Assembly (NCBI GenBank): GCA_036971615.1
Contig: JAYKKR010000035.1
Location: forward strand, 62,001 to 126,000
Direction: 5' to 3'
DNA: 64,000 nucleotides
DNA from: Amyloporia xantha
Taxonomy: Eukaryota; Basidiomycota; Agaricomycetes; Polyporales; Adustoporiaceae
Part shown: piece after piece, positions 54,959 to 64,000 of the stretch
How positions within the stretch are numbered: the stretch's first letter is position 1
Layout: the number at the start of each line of letters is the position of its first letter
Made by a program: the position numbers and the translations under genes
The notes under the pieces: model-generated
Databases searched by the model: none
The model's input: only the letters and a program-made list of their open reading frames with translations
What the model was told of the DNA's origin: nothing

Positions 54959-56894
54959 ATGCGCACGCACACTGCTATGGTCGACTCTCTCCAGCTTGTC
55001 ATGGTCGCGAGGAATCACACAGGCAGGCAGTTCATTTCTCTTCACACTGATGTTCTTCTGCAGATCCTCAGAGAAATGTGTATAGCGGACATTCTCGCTC
55101 TGCGACAGGTGTGCTGCACTTAATTGGTACGGACCCCCTCAGCTCACGATGGGCGTAGACCTGCCAAAGTCTCAACGCTTTCACCCGCGCACGTAGCGTC
55201 TGGCATGATGCGTGGCAGGGCATGGTCTACCGGCAAGGGCTCCCGCTACCAGGACTGCATGGGCAGCCATTGGCCTCCTTGGAAGCGCAGGAATTGGAGC
55301 GTCTCACAGTGAAGGCGCTCAGATTGCACAGAAACTGGACGTCCGAAAGGCCGCAGCACACAAGACACGCGGATATCTTCCCGCCGGGGCTGCCGGAAGG
55401 AGCTCATGCCAGAAATCTTGCGGTTCACTTTCTCCCGGGAAGGGGAAACCGCTGGCTTCTTACCATCACCTTCTATGATCAGCATGGAGAACCCAGGCAG
55501 TATGCTATTCATTGCTGGGATATTGTCGCAGATCCCCCACAATGTGTTGCGACGTTGCGCTGCAAGAATATGGCGGGAGCCATCGTCAATTCGGATCCGA
55601 TTGAACCGGGCATTTTGGCCATTATCCAGAAAGGCTCCCCAGACCAGTTCGTATCTCCTCCTTGTATGATATTCAGAATTCTAGTCTCGGATTCGTAACC
55701 CATAGCCGATGATCTCTTCGTTGAACTCGAAACATATATCATACTATCTTTCGTCCTGAATCGTGCCACTAACGTCGGCGTGTGCGCACAGGGCGACAAC
55801 AACTGTATTTAATATCGATTTCTCGGCAGAAGATGTGAATGCGGCTTTCATTCCCCTCCAATCGTTTCCAAGCTACGGCATCCCTTTCGGGCTGCAAGGG
55901 TCGATGATAATGAGCTACGATTTTCCCATTGCGTTCCAGGGAAAGACACTGGTCGCAACCGGAGTTGACAATATCGTGCGTTTGGTCAACACCGAAACCG
56001 GGCAGCTACGATACCGCTTACGCGTGCCCCTTGAACACGACGATCCTACATTACGGAACGAGGTGCGCTTCTCCCGTGAATCTCTAAGCTCGAGTACAGG
56101 TCTGATCTTCGGTGCAGGGACAGAGATGCATGGCCGCAGTCTTGCTGGGCGATTACGTCCTTACCTTCTGTCGCCAGTGGATCCACCTGTATGCAACGAA
56201 CCGATCGACCCCACAGATCGACGCTGATGCTGTTCCTTCCTGCGATCCGATCGCGAGTCATAAGTGGCACTGGAGGATTGACAGCCTCGTTGTATCCCCT
56301 CGTCGAGAGCCTTCGCATCGTGCGCACGACTCTCGGGAATACACCTTCCCGCCCATCGACGTCTTGCTGCGCTTCGACACTACCCGCTTTCCTTGGCCAG
56401 TCAATATTCTGCATCACTATGTCCTCTACCCTAATCCATCCCGCCACGAATCGGACCACTCTATAGACGTACCATATCTCTCCCTACCCGCAGGCGGGCC
56501 CGTCGTAGCACACTCGATCCCGTCCCCCATTCGCCTCTTCACGCCTTCCGACATGGTCCTGGGGCGCTACGGCACTGCGCTCTGGCTCGATGCGCAGAGC
56601 TATGACGAACCATCTCAGGCGAGCGATCACGGGCAGCGCATCGCGGGGAAGATGCTGGCTCTACCGTCACAGACATCCAAGGTCAAAGACGATACAGTCA
56701 ATTGGGCGCACGGGCCTTACGAGGATGATGACGGCAGCGTGTCAACAGCTCCTTTCGAGCGGCCGAAGACGATGCTTTTTCATATCCAGGAACGAGACTA
56801 TGAGTGGAATCAGCTTGCCATAGATGAGGAAGAAGGCCGCATGGCCCTTGGGACTGTAACGGGGAAGGTGTCATTGTTCGAATATGCGCTATGA
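54959..56894 (+). CDS. F-box protein with beta-propeller-like C-terminal region
   Basis: Four exons are predicted. The first (54959-55108) holds the F-box core LHTDVLLQILREMCIADILALRQ-like sequence (key residues L, I, L), and exon 2 from 55159 continues TCQSLNAFTRARSVWHDAW, the usual end of Agaricomycete F-box motifs. The rest, over 450 residues, contains repeated beta-strand-like segments such as WLLTITFYDQHGEPRQYAIH, ATGVDNIVRLVNTETGQLRY and RMALGTVTGKVSLFEYAL, suggesting a degenerate propeller. F-box proteins select substrates for SCF ubiquitin ligases; the target here is unknown. In-frame joins DQ/ATTTVFNIDF and NE/RCMAAVLLGDY were used for the later introns. Confidence 0.8.
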
Positions 56895-57133
56895 GATAAT
56901 GTTTGAGCGGTATCATAGATAGGAGATAGATCCTCGGAGGTCATAGAAGTAGTCACTAGATTTCACGACTTGTTTATATGGATCTTGCAATGTGCTGAGA
57001 CCGAATATAGAGTGACGTCAGTATTTTTGCATGCCGGCCTTGAGCTCGAGCTCGCAGACGACTCTAGATGTGAGGATATTGATAGTCAGTGGTACACTGG
57101 CAAGGACTACAACGAATGTGAGAGGGGAAAAAA

Positions 57134-57194
57134 TAAATATTGAGACCCGTAGGTCTACCACTCCGGGAAAGCGTGTCATCCTTGTGCAGGGGCC

Positions 57195-57225
<31 letters not shown>

Positions 57226-57249
57226 TTCGTATGTCACCCCGAAGGGGAC
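57134..57249 (-). ncRNA. U6: U6 spliceosomal snRNA
   Basis: Read on the minus strand, the sequence begins GTCCCCTTCGGGG (5' stem-loop), continues with AAAAAATTGGAACGATACAG, the invariant ACAGAGA box and AGATTAGC, and then the internal stem-loop CCCCTGCACAAGGATGACACG. A T-run at 57128-57133 would terminate RNA polymerase III. The core elements that pair with U4, U2 and the 5' splice site are intact. No intron is seen, although some fungal U6 genes have one. The loop reads CACAAGG, where animals have CGCAAGG. The exact 3' end is uncertain by about 10 nt. The gene lies between the F-box gene and the HMG-box gene. Confidence 0.92.
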
Positions 57250-57588
57250 GGTATAGTGGGGTGTTGGTAGGTGGTTGAGCGCGCTACTTTGCATTTTGTT
57301 CAGCCTGCGGGTGCGCGAAATCTGCGTTATGAATTCTGCTCGTTCACTTATGGGTTGAGTGGATCGCAAGACTAGAGCTATCTTACTGAGGTATAATATC
57401 TCAATTTATTTCCATTCACAGCGTGATATGAAAAAATGGAACAACAGAGAGAAGATCACCATATCATCTCTCTGCCTATCGTCGTCGAATCGGTAACAAA
57501 TACCTGGAGCAACCATACTGACGATGTCCCTCGTACAATGACAGCCCGTCAACGCTAACCCGTTAACAGTAAACACTACGTCCTCCAT

Positions 57589-58386
57589 CTACTGGAAGAA
57601 CGACGGAGGATACCCAGGAGACGCCGAAAGCAACGGGACCTGCGGATATGGATTCCGTAGACCCAAGAATGACGGTCCTACAAATCCAGTTCCTCTCATG
57701 GCTCTCAAAGTCGCATCCTGTAGTTCATCTAGCGAAGAATAAACAAGAGGGAATGGCGCATCGAGCGCCAAGGGATCGACCGTCTGGCACGGTTGACGTG
57801 ATCCGCTGACGAGCTGCTGGAAAGCTTCTGTTGGCACAGGAACGTACAAGTATCGGGTCTGAGATGGGCTCGATGGCGGAAACGTGATAGTCGGAGACTC
57901 GGGCTGTGAGAGGGTCCTGCGTCCGTATTTTCGGCCGGCATTGCCCTTGGGCCCCTTGGTCACTGTAGCTTTGACCCTCTCAGACGCGCGTCGTTCCCTT
58001 TTTCGTGTCGGGGGATTGTCCTCAGAATTGTTCGTTCTGTTGTCTCCGCAAGGTGCTCCGAGTGGTCCTTGCACTGTTTCCGTTTCCTCCTTCACGCTTG
58101 GCCTATCCGTTTTGCGCTGTGGTCGATACTTGTAACCTGGAAATTCCGCTTGGTGTTCTGCCTTCTTGCGACCGGCGAGGTCGTTATAGTGCTGCTTGAC
58201 AGAGTCGCTTTCGGCATTCCAGAGAGCGCCGATACGTTTCGAGATCTCCTGTTGGCTCAGTGGTTCCCCGTTGACTGTGAAGTCGTCTCGCAGCTCCTTC
58301 ATCTTCGCGTTTCGATAGATCAGGAATGAGTTGACAGGACGAGGGGGAATGGATGGATCTGTGCGCCGGGATCGTGCTCGTGACAT
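57589..58386 (-). CDS. HMG-box transcription factor (MATA_HMG-like)
   Basis: A single exon of 265 residues starts at ATG 58386. The HMG box occupies about residues 13-88: IPPRPVNSFLIYRNAKMKEL, LSQQEISKRIGALWNAESDS, VKQHYNDLAGRKKAEHQAEF, then PGYKYRPQRK. The RPVNSFLIYR and YKYRPQRK motifs mark the sequence-specific MATA_HMG/SOX-like class, as in fungal mating and pheromone-response regulators. The remainder is basic and disordered (RKRERRASERVKATV) with a Pro-rich C-terminus. It should bind DNA in the nucleus; whether it relates to mating or fruiting is not shown, since no pheromone, receptor or homeodomain gene lies nearby. Confidence 0.85.
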   Translation of the reverse strand: MSRARSRRTDPSIPPRPVNSFLIYRNAKMKELRDDFTVNGEPLSQQEISKRIGALWNAESDSVKQHYNDLAGRKKAEHQAEFPGYKYRPQRKTDRPSVKEETETVQGPLGAPCGDNRTNNSEDNPPTRKRERRASERVKATVTKGPKGNAGRKYGRRTLSQPESPTITFPPSSPSQTRYLYVPVPTEAFQQLVSGSRQPCQTVDPLALDAPFPLVYSSLDELQDATLRAMRGTGFVGPSFLGLRNPYPQVPLLSASPGYPPSFFQ

Positions 58387-59535
58387 AAGGTGACAAGGGA
58401 GGGCGCACTAGGCAGAAGGACAGGTACGACGCAAGTGTGAGTCGTGACCTTAAGGGGTGAAGACGGATTTATAGGAATTCGTGAAGTGGGCTTGCAACTT
58501 GTGGCGCCGAGGGCACACGCATGCACGGCTTGTTTGCACAGCTTGCAAGCGAGATTTGACCAGGTCAAAGCGCGAGTTGCAGAAATATACACCACCCGCC
58601 CGATTATCACGCTGATCTGTGTTGTCATTGCAAGATCCGTTCGTCTTGGGCCGCTGTTGACCAACGTAGCCCGTAATAGTAATGCCGTGATTTCAACTGT
58701 CTTCGAGCTTGATCAATCCGAGGGCTTATGCCATGTGTCAATGTGAACAGAGCTTGTGTCACTACCCATTTGACGTGGACAAAGCGAGGCGATTCGCGAA
58801 AACACGTGTATCGCGAGAAGTCTACGCATTGACCACAATCGTCTGAGAGTGACTAAGACGACGTGATGGGTCGCAACCGGAGATGTTGCGATGATATATA
58901 ATAAGACTGACTCACCTGGGGGACCCGGCGCGTTCGCGTAAATGAATGCTATAGGAACTGGTGACCACCGAACTCGGGCAAGATAGCAGTCTTCTGCTCG
59001 TCGTACCAGGTACTATGAGCGATTAGAAGTAAAAAAGATGCGCATGGGCTGGAGGCTGTTTCCACAGACGCTCTGATCGTGCGCGACTTACTGGAAATGT
59101 CAGATACTTCCATTAGCATAGCCCTTGACCTCGCCACAATTGACTGTTCCACATCATGTGAGATCCAGTGTATCACGTACTGCATTATCAGTCAAGCTTG
59201 AGAAATCGTCTACAGTGTCATAACCTGGAAGCGTCTCAGCAAGGAGAAATTTGCAAGGGTAAAGAAGCAGACAACTCACTACCAAGTGAAGAGGATATGG
59301 AGATCTGGTCGCTGTAACCGAAGATTATTTGTTCCATGTATGTAGGTGTAAACGCATCAAGAAACATGGACTTCGCACTCGCATGACTCTGCCCAATGAA
59401 GACAAAAACAGGCAAAGATCCTTCAGATTACAGAGACTCTATTACGCGAACATAGAAAAGCACAACAACAATGTTAATCTTTCCATCCATGTGCCACAAT
59501 GCAAATCCTATGAAGACAAAAGTACGACAGGCCTA
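58387..59535. other. 1.1-kb intergenic region
   Basis: Promoter side of the HMG-box gene on the left. A minus-strand open stretch at 58949-59185 is not recognised. No RNA gene or repeat is seen. Confidence 0.35.
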
Positions 59536-61606
59536 TCATTCGTCGTCGTCGCCAATGACGTGTACTGGCTCCGCATCGACATCTGCAGCAGGGACACGGG
59601 CGTACCACTTGGAGGCGGACGCCATCTCGATGCCGTCGTCCGCTCCAGCGACCGCAGCGTTCCGACCACTCGTGGAGTAGAGGCTTATGAGTGAGACGAC
59701 AAGGGTGTAGAGGAGGAATGACAAGCTATGAGCATTGACGTCAGCTGGGCTGATTGGTATGTTCATGATAGTTCGGCATGCACATACCTGAACATGATCA
59801 GGACGTAGGTGACATGATCCATGCCCTCGTCGTGCACGAAGTCGAGCTCCTCATCTGTGGCTGACATGAAAAGCAGTCTGAGAGTATCTCACAGTCAGCA
59901 TCGCAATTGATCTAGCTCGCTTGGCTGCAACGTACCCTGCGGAGACCAGTAACTGATGGACCGAGAATGTGAGTGAGTCATAGACGTGGAATGTAGGCTC
60001 GGTGTTGTAGAACGACGAAACTCACAAATGGCGGCAGGTGCCTGAAAGCACGTCCCGCGGTCGCTAAACTAGTACTGATTTCTTCTCGCCCCCCGTCGGC
60101 GAGAGTATGGTCGCTGTGGCTATCGCCATCGGAGACATCCAGAGGGGTAAACTTAGGTGCAATGAACGAGACCTCTATGATGCGAGTGAAACCGGCCAGC
60201 ATGAGAGTGTAGCCAAAGACAGCATGTACCTGCCATATATGTGGATCAGTCTTCCTTTTGGAAATCGAAAAAGGGACGGAGGCTGACTTTGGTGGATATC
60301 ATGAGAGCTTGTGCATGTTCGGCCATCGCCCAGCCGGTGAGAATGATACTAGCCAATGAAGTCGTTAAACCCAAAGAACGGACACAACCAGAGACGTTGA
60401 GTCTTACATCAGAGCAGGAACTACCGATCGCTACAGACAAATATCGTTAAATGAAACTGGAACGATGTACGAAACTCACCAACCTGGTTGTTACGCGAGA
60501 GGAAAATACCCAACGCGCCTCCTGTCCACCCTGCATCAATATCAACGTCAGCGGGCAAGGCCCTCGTGAAAAGTTCGAGAGACCGTACAGAGGACGCCAA
60601 GAATCCTGATCATGTCTATGGTCAACCAATTGTTTTGACGTGATCCGAATACACATACGTATGCTGCATGTCTTTAACAGACCACACCGCACCCCGGTGC
60701 TCAGTGAAAGTGTTAACTGGCAACTCCATCAGCGCCTAGTACAGTATGTAGACATCCGCTCTGCTTACCAATACCCTACAGTCGACCTGTCAGAATTTTT
60801 GTTCTCAGGTGTAGGAAAGGAAGTTGGCATACCCATAATGTGATCACCCAAGAATCCCACCATTCTGGGCTACGTCCACTCCGCCTCACCCATGCTTCGC
60901 CTACCAACAGCAAGATTGCCATGATAGTGCCATAGGCGATGAATCCGCTTCCCTGTAATCCGGCAGAGATATAGACGTCACTACATTCACTCCCAGGACT
61001 ACCAAATTCTGCATACCATGATGTAGTGTGCCAAGCATTGACCCAAATTTCCTCCACGACAGTATCCTCTGACCGTGATCGCACCGAAAAGCATCTGTGT
61101 CCACCCGAGGATCGGATATGCCTTCCCTACAACGCCATGCAGCCTCACAGCCCACGGTCGTAATGTCTTTTCATGGATATGAAGCTTGAGGTAGATACCG
61201 AGGGTAAGTTGGAGGGCGATTGGGATGAACATGATGTTAGCCATCGTGCCATGCACACCCGCGAGGAATGCCCGTCCACGGTGCGAATGACCAAGAACAT
61301 AGCCCGCAGCAGTCAGAGCAAATCCAGCGCTCTGATAGAGTAAGATGAGTATACAAATTTCCTCGTGATAGGGATGAATGCAAACGTATTACTAACCTGC
61401 AATGGGACATGCCATCGACTCCGAGACATCCCAAGCACCATACCGGTCGGAAACAAGACCCCCCAGACTGCAGTTTGCAGAAAGATATGAAGCCAGAGAA
61501 TCGTATCAATTGGGGCATTTGTCTGTTCTTCTGTGAGTTCATCGTGATGTTCGTGGGCAGCGACCGGCAAGACTAGCGCAAGCAGGAGCACAGGCAGAGA
61601 TGCCAT
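59536..61606 (-). CDS. YTP1: YTP1-like multi-spanning membrane protein
   Basis: A multi-exon gene starts at ATG 61606 ([20 protein letters not shown]) or 18 nt upstream at 61624. After the signal peptide comes [20 protein letters not shown] and [20 protein letters not shown], then [50 protein letters not shown] and [13 protein letters not shown], followed by [20 protein letters not shown] and [17 protein letters not shown]. Later exons encode [24 protein letters not shown] and a cytoplasmic tail ending HVIGDDDE. These blocks match the fungal Ytp1 family, plasma or internal membrane proteins of unknown biochemical function with a DUF2427-type N-terminal half. Histidine-rich motifs in the membrane region hint at metal or haem contact, which is inference. 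Confidence 0.85.
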
Positions 61607-61999
61607 AGCGGCTAGACAAAACATTCCTGGAGTACGCAACAGCCCAACGAGCAAGTTCGCCTGAGAACGAGTATGCTAAAGAGGTCACTGACGCACGCCC
61701 AGAGAGCGGACTCAGCTTCAGGACAAGTCGCCGACAAGGACGGACATCCGCGGACGAGCAACGTGACAACGGTGACTCTTACGCCACAGGCTCACAGCCG
61801 GACTTGTCACAGTCCGCACGTATACGTAATCACGGAGGTGTTACGCATCACGTGTGCGTGACCCTGCGTGTATTATCACTCGGAGTTTCGGACGGGACAG
61901 ACACCCCGCTGCGTGCAAACTCGTCTTTCGAGCCTACGCCTCAGTTATAATACGTCGCAGATAGCCAACTCCTAAGTAGCAATGTTATATATAGCACCG

Positions 62000-62763
62000 T
62001 CAGACATCCAACTTGGCCCCCAGTCGCATTCGCCGTTGCAAGATACGCTGAGCTTCCTCGCCCGGATCACACTTCGTGAGCCTATCGTAGTCATACCATA
62101 CCAGTACCGAGTCACTCTCCGTCACGATACGTCTCTGCGAGTAGGAATATATCGCGCCCATCACATGGAAGTGCGTCTTCGGAGTTCTGCTTGAAGTTCC
62201 GCTGTGCTCTGTGGAGCTCGACCTTGTAGGGCCGACGTGAGGTTTGTGGGCGACGAGAAGGGTGTCCGGATATACCACAGGACGCTTGTAGTCAATAGAG
62301 ATGGACTTGAGTATCAAAGACACGCCCTTGCCGGCAAGCATGGCATCTGCCCGAGAGGCCCCGCCGAGCTCATGCCCTAACGAGACCATCCATTCTATGC
62401 GGGATGATTCGAAAAAGCGCACTGACAAGATACGACTTACTTCGCGAAACATGGCCCACATTTAAATCATGACTCACAGTAACGGACATTGTTGACATGT
62501 CTGTATAGCATCAATTAGCCAGAGAGGATGTCCACATGTGCAGCGACTGACTGAAATGCATCATGGTCACCCCAGACTATCCGCTGCTCCCAGAAACTTG
62601 TTGGGTCATATCCAAGTTTCAAAAGACTCTCTCGGGCATGCTCCGCGGGTGTGCTCTCCGCCTTTGTATGCAGGTGTTCTGCCGGAGGATCGGGCGACTC
62701 GGGCCCCAGCTCTCCTGGAGCTAAGTGAAATGGCGAGGATGGATCACGGAAAGCATCTTGCAA
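62000..62763 (-). CDS. Hotdog-fold (4HBT-like) thioesterase, 5' end unresolved
   Basis: Three exons are clear. The first visible begins after an acceptor near 62767 with SLQDAFRDPSSPFHLAPGEL and runs to FWEQRIVWGDHDAFQ. It splices to HVNNVRYLRF, continuing FFESSRIEWMVSLGHELGG and GVSLILKSISIDYKRPVVYP, and ends RILQRRMRLGAKLDV at 62000-62002. The WGDHDAFQHVNNVRY block is the signature of the acyl-CoA thioesterase-like hotdog family, where the Asp near the N-terminus is the usual catalytic residue. No start codon fits the first visible exon, so a leader exon, perhaps mitochondrial, lies upstream but was not placed. Substrate unknown. Confidence 0.8.
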
Positions 62764-62942
62764 TGACTACTGGAAGAAACACTATAGTGAACATCGACCC
62801 ATGTAGAAACTGATACTAGGTATCCTGTTTCAGCGTAAATATGAACATGCACTGACGCGGATAGTTGACTGATATCGTCCTCGGCCAGAAGCGATCAAAA
62901 TCGGGTCGATATGTTTCCCGCCGAGACGAGAGAACATGATTC

Positions 62943-62978
62943 TAGTAGTAGACAGCAGCATAGTAGTAGACAGCAGCA
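62943..62978. repeat. Exact 18-bp tandem duplication
   Basis: The unit TAGTAGTAGACAGCAGCA occurs twice in direct succession at 62943-62960 and 62961-62978. It is non-coding as far as I can see and may be length-polymorphic. Confidence 0.8.
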
Positions 62979-63699
62979 TTCCTGAGCATTAGCGACTTCT
63001 CGGTCGCGGTGGTGGCTATAGTTGAGCTTGAGTCCCGGATGTCAATTGCGTACATCACGATCGGCGATCAGTCGACTGCACTGCGTCAAAATACCATCAA
63101 TTATATTCCACATACAAAGAGAAGCGGTTATTATACTGTAGCAGAAACCGCATTATGCGTTTGCAATACTGCTCTTCATCATGGAAACAGCTTCTTCACG
63201 AAAGATTCTGAATTTATAACATGACGTAGGTTTTTAAGCAGTCAACGGTCACCATACGCACAGAGCAATAACCGACGAGGGCGAGTCATGACAGTCAAGT
63301 TACATATGTGCAATTGAAGCTGAAGCTCGATGCCTTTCATCAGTCACTGTTTCCACTATTAACGAGATCTGGGAAATAATGCGGGCCGTACAGGTATTAT
63401 CAGCATAATACCCTGCAAAAGGCGCGACTCATTACGAACAACAAGACGATGCATCATTTAGGAAGACAATGGTATTAGTAAAACACATCCTGACAAGCGC
63501 CAAGCAACATCGATACAATGTAAATCACCGCCAGGAGACAAAAGGAAAGAATGTCCTGAGCTGGACGACCGTCACTCAAGCATATTAGTGACAAACGATT
63601 GCAAGTGCTTCCACACATATCAAGTGCCGTGAGGGCTTGCCGGCGCACTGTGACTTGTCCTGTCTCCTCGCGTAGGAACACACAAATGCTACGGAAGGA

Positions 63700-64000
63700 T
63701 TTATTTTACTCGTAAGAACAGAGGGATCTTCTTGGAACTCACGTTGAGCTTCTCGGCGTGTGACGCCCTGTGAGTCATCGTTCGGCAGTCGTAACCGTAC
63801 CTGCATGACAACGAGGTCAGTGTATGAACGATGAGCGACATCGATGAGAGAAGAGGATTTACCAGCAATCGCGGTGAATCGTCATGCCCCCTATGGTGCA
63901 AGCACTCGGTCATCACTTGTACGTACCACAAGCAGAACCATACAATTTCATACCTTGCTCCTTCTGCGCCCTCCACCATTTCCAGAGCCTCTTCTTACCC
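63700..64000 (-). CDS. 3' part of an unrecognised gene cut by the window edge
   Basis: On the minus strand, entering from the right edge, one exon encodes GKKRLWKWWRAQKEQ and meets a GTATGA donor; an exon starting VRLRLPNDDSQGVTRREAQ follows after a CATGCAG acceptor and ends at a GTGAGT donor. Further exons to the left could not be placed with confidence. Basic, Trp-rich composition suggests a nucleic-acid-binding or mitochondrial protein, but this is a guess. The 5' end is outside the window. Confidence 0.4.

Noticed and set aside
57589..58386. Possible mating-type locus because of the MATA_HMG-type box
   Set aside because: Agaricomycete mating loci carry homeodomain pairs or pheromone/receptor genes, none of which is seen nearby; HMG-box factors are numerous outside mating loci.
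1..64000. CRISPR arrays, bacterial operons, insertion sequences
   Set aside because: No regularly spaced direct repeats or prokaryotic gene structure; introns and gene content are clearly fungal nuclear.
1..64000. tRNA and rRNA genes
   Set aside because: No cloverleaf with A and B boxes or rRNA core sequence was found by eye; a covariance-model scan would be decisive and could not be run.

Overview
The window looks like nuclear DNA of a basidiomycete fungus, most likely an Agaricomycete. Genes carry many short introns (about 45-110 nt, GT-AG, one GC-AG). There is a KDZ transposase with its CxC1-type cysteine region. Several families that are expanded in mushroom-forming fungi are present: BTB/POZ, F-box and RING-coiled-coil proteins. 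Housekeeping genes have typical fungal architecture. All calls come from reading the translated sequence and splice sites by eye; no database search was run, so exon ends are predictions.

Layout. 1-5 kb: a small protein with an RNase H1/viroplasmin-type N-terminal domain, an apparently intact KDZ transposase and a GC-rich repeat. 5.5-10.8 kb: three BTB-domain genes on the minus strand (the third carries two BTB domains), with a 735-bp near-perfect palindrome between the first two. 11.3-14.1 kb: a divergent pair of RING-coiled-coil genes. 14.6-21 kb: a monocarboxylate-type MFS transporter, VPS25 (ESCRT-II), and a HIRIP3-like histone chaperone divergent from RNase H2 subunit C across a promoter with five ACGCGT boxes. 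22.7-27 kb: a Kre9/Knh1-type GPI wall protein, a small hypothetical gene and a disordered basidiomycete protein. 29.3-33.3 kb: a RanBP1-domain (RanBP3/Yrb2-like) gene and an ER protein disulfide isomerase ending in KDEL. 33.8-36.2 kb: gene remnants. 37.7-42.6 kb: STT3 divergent from a Bet1/Sft1-type SNARE, then a small hypothetical gene. 43.7-47.8 kb: a UBA-zinc finger-UBX protein and a coiled-coil protein. 48.9-53.6 kb: a second BTB array of three genes built by tandem duplication. 55-64 kb: an F-box protein, U6 snRNA, an HMG-box factor, YTP1, a hotdog thioesterase and a gene cut by the right edge.

How the parts relate. Conserved single-copy housekeeping genes (secretory pathway: STT3, SNARE, PDI; chromatin and replication: HIRIP3, RNase H2C; trafficking: VPS25; nuclear transport: RanBP1 protein; splicing: U6) alternate with fast-evolving accessory stretches (BTB arrays, RING pair, KDZ, palindrome, gene remnants). 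The six BTB genes belong to one family, with seven BTB domains in total. They share a C-terminal region with cysteine pairs that could bind zinc. They are the most distinctive part of the window.
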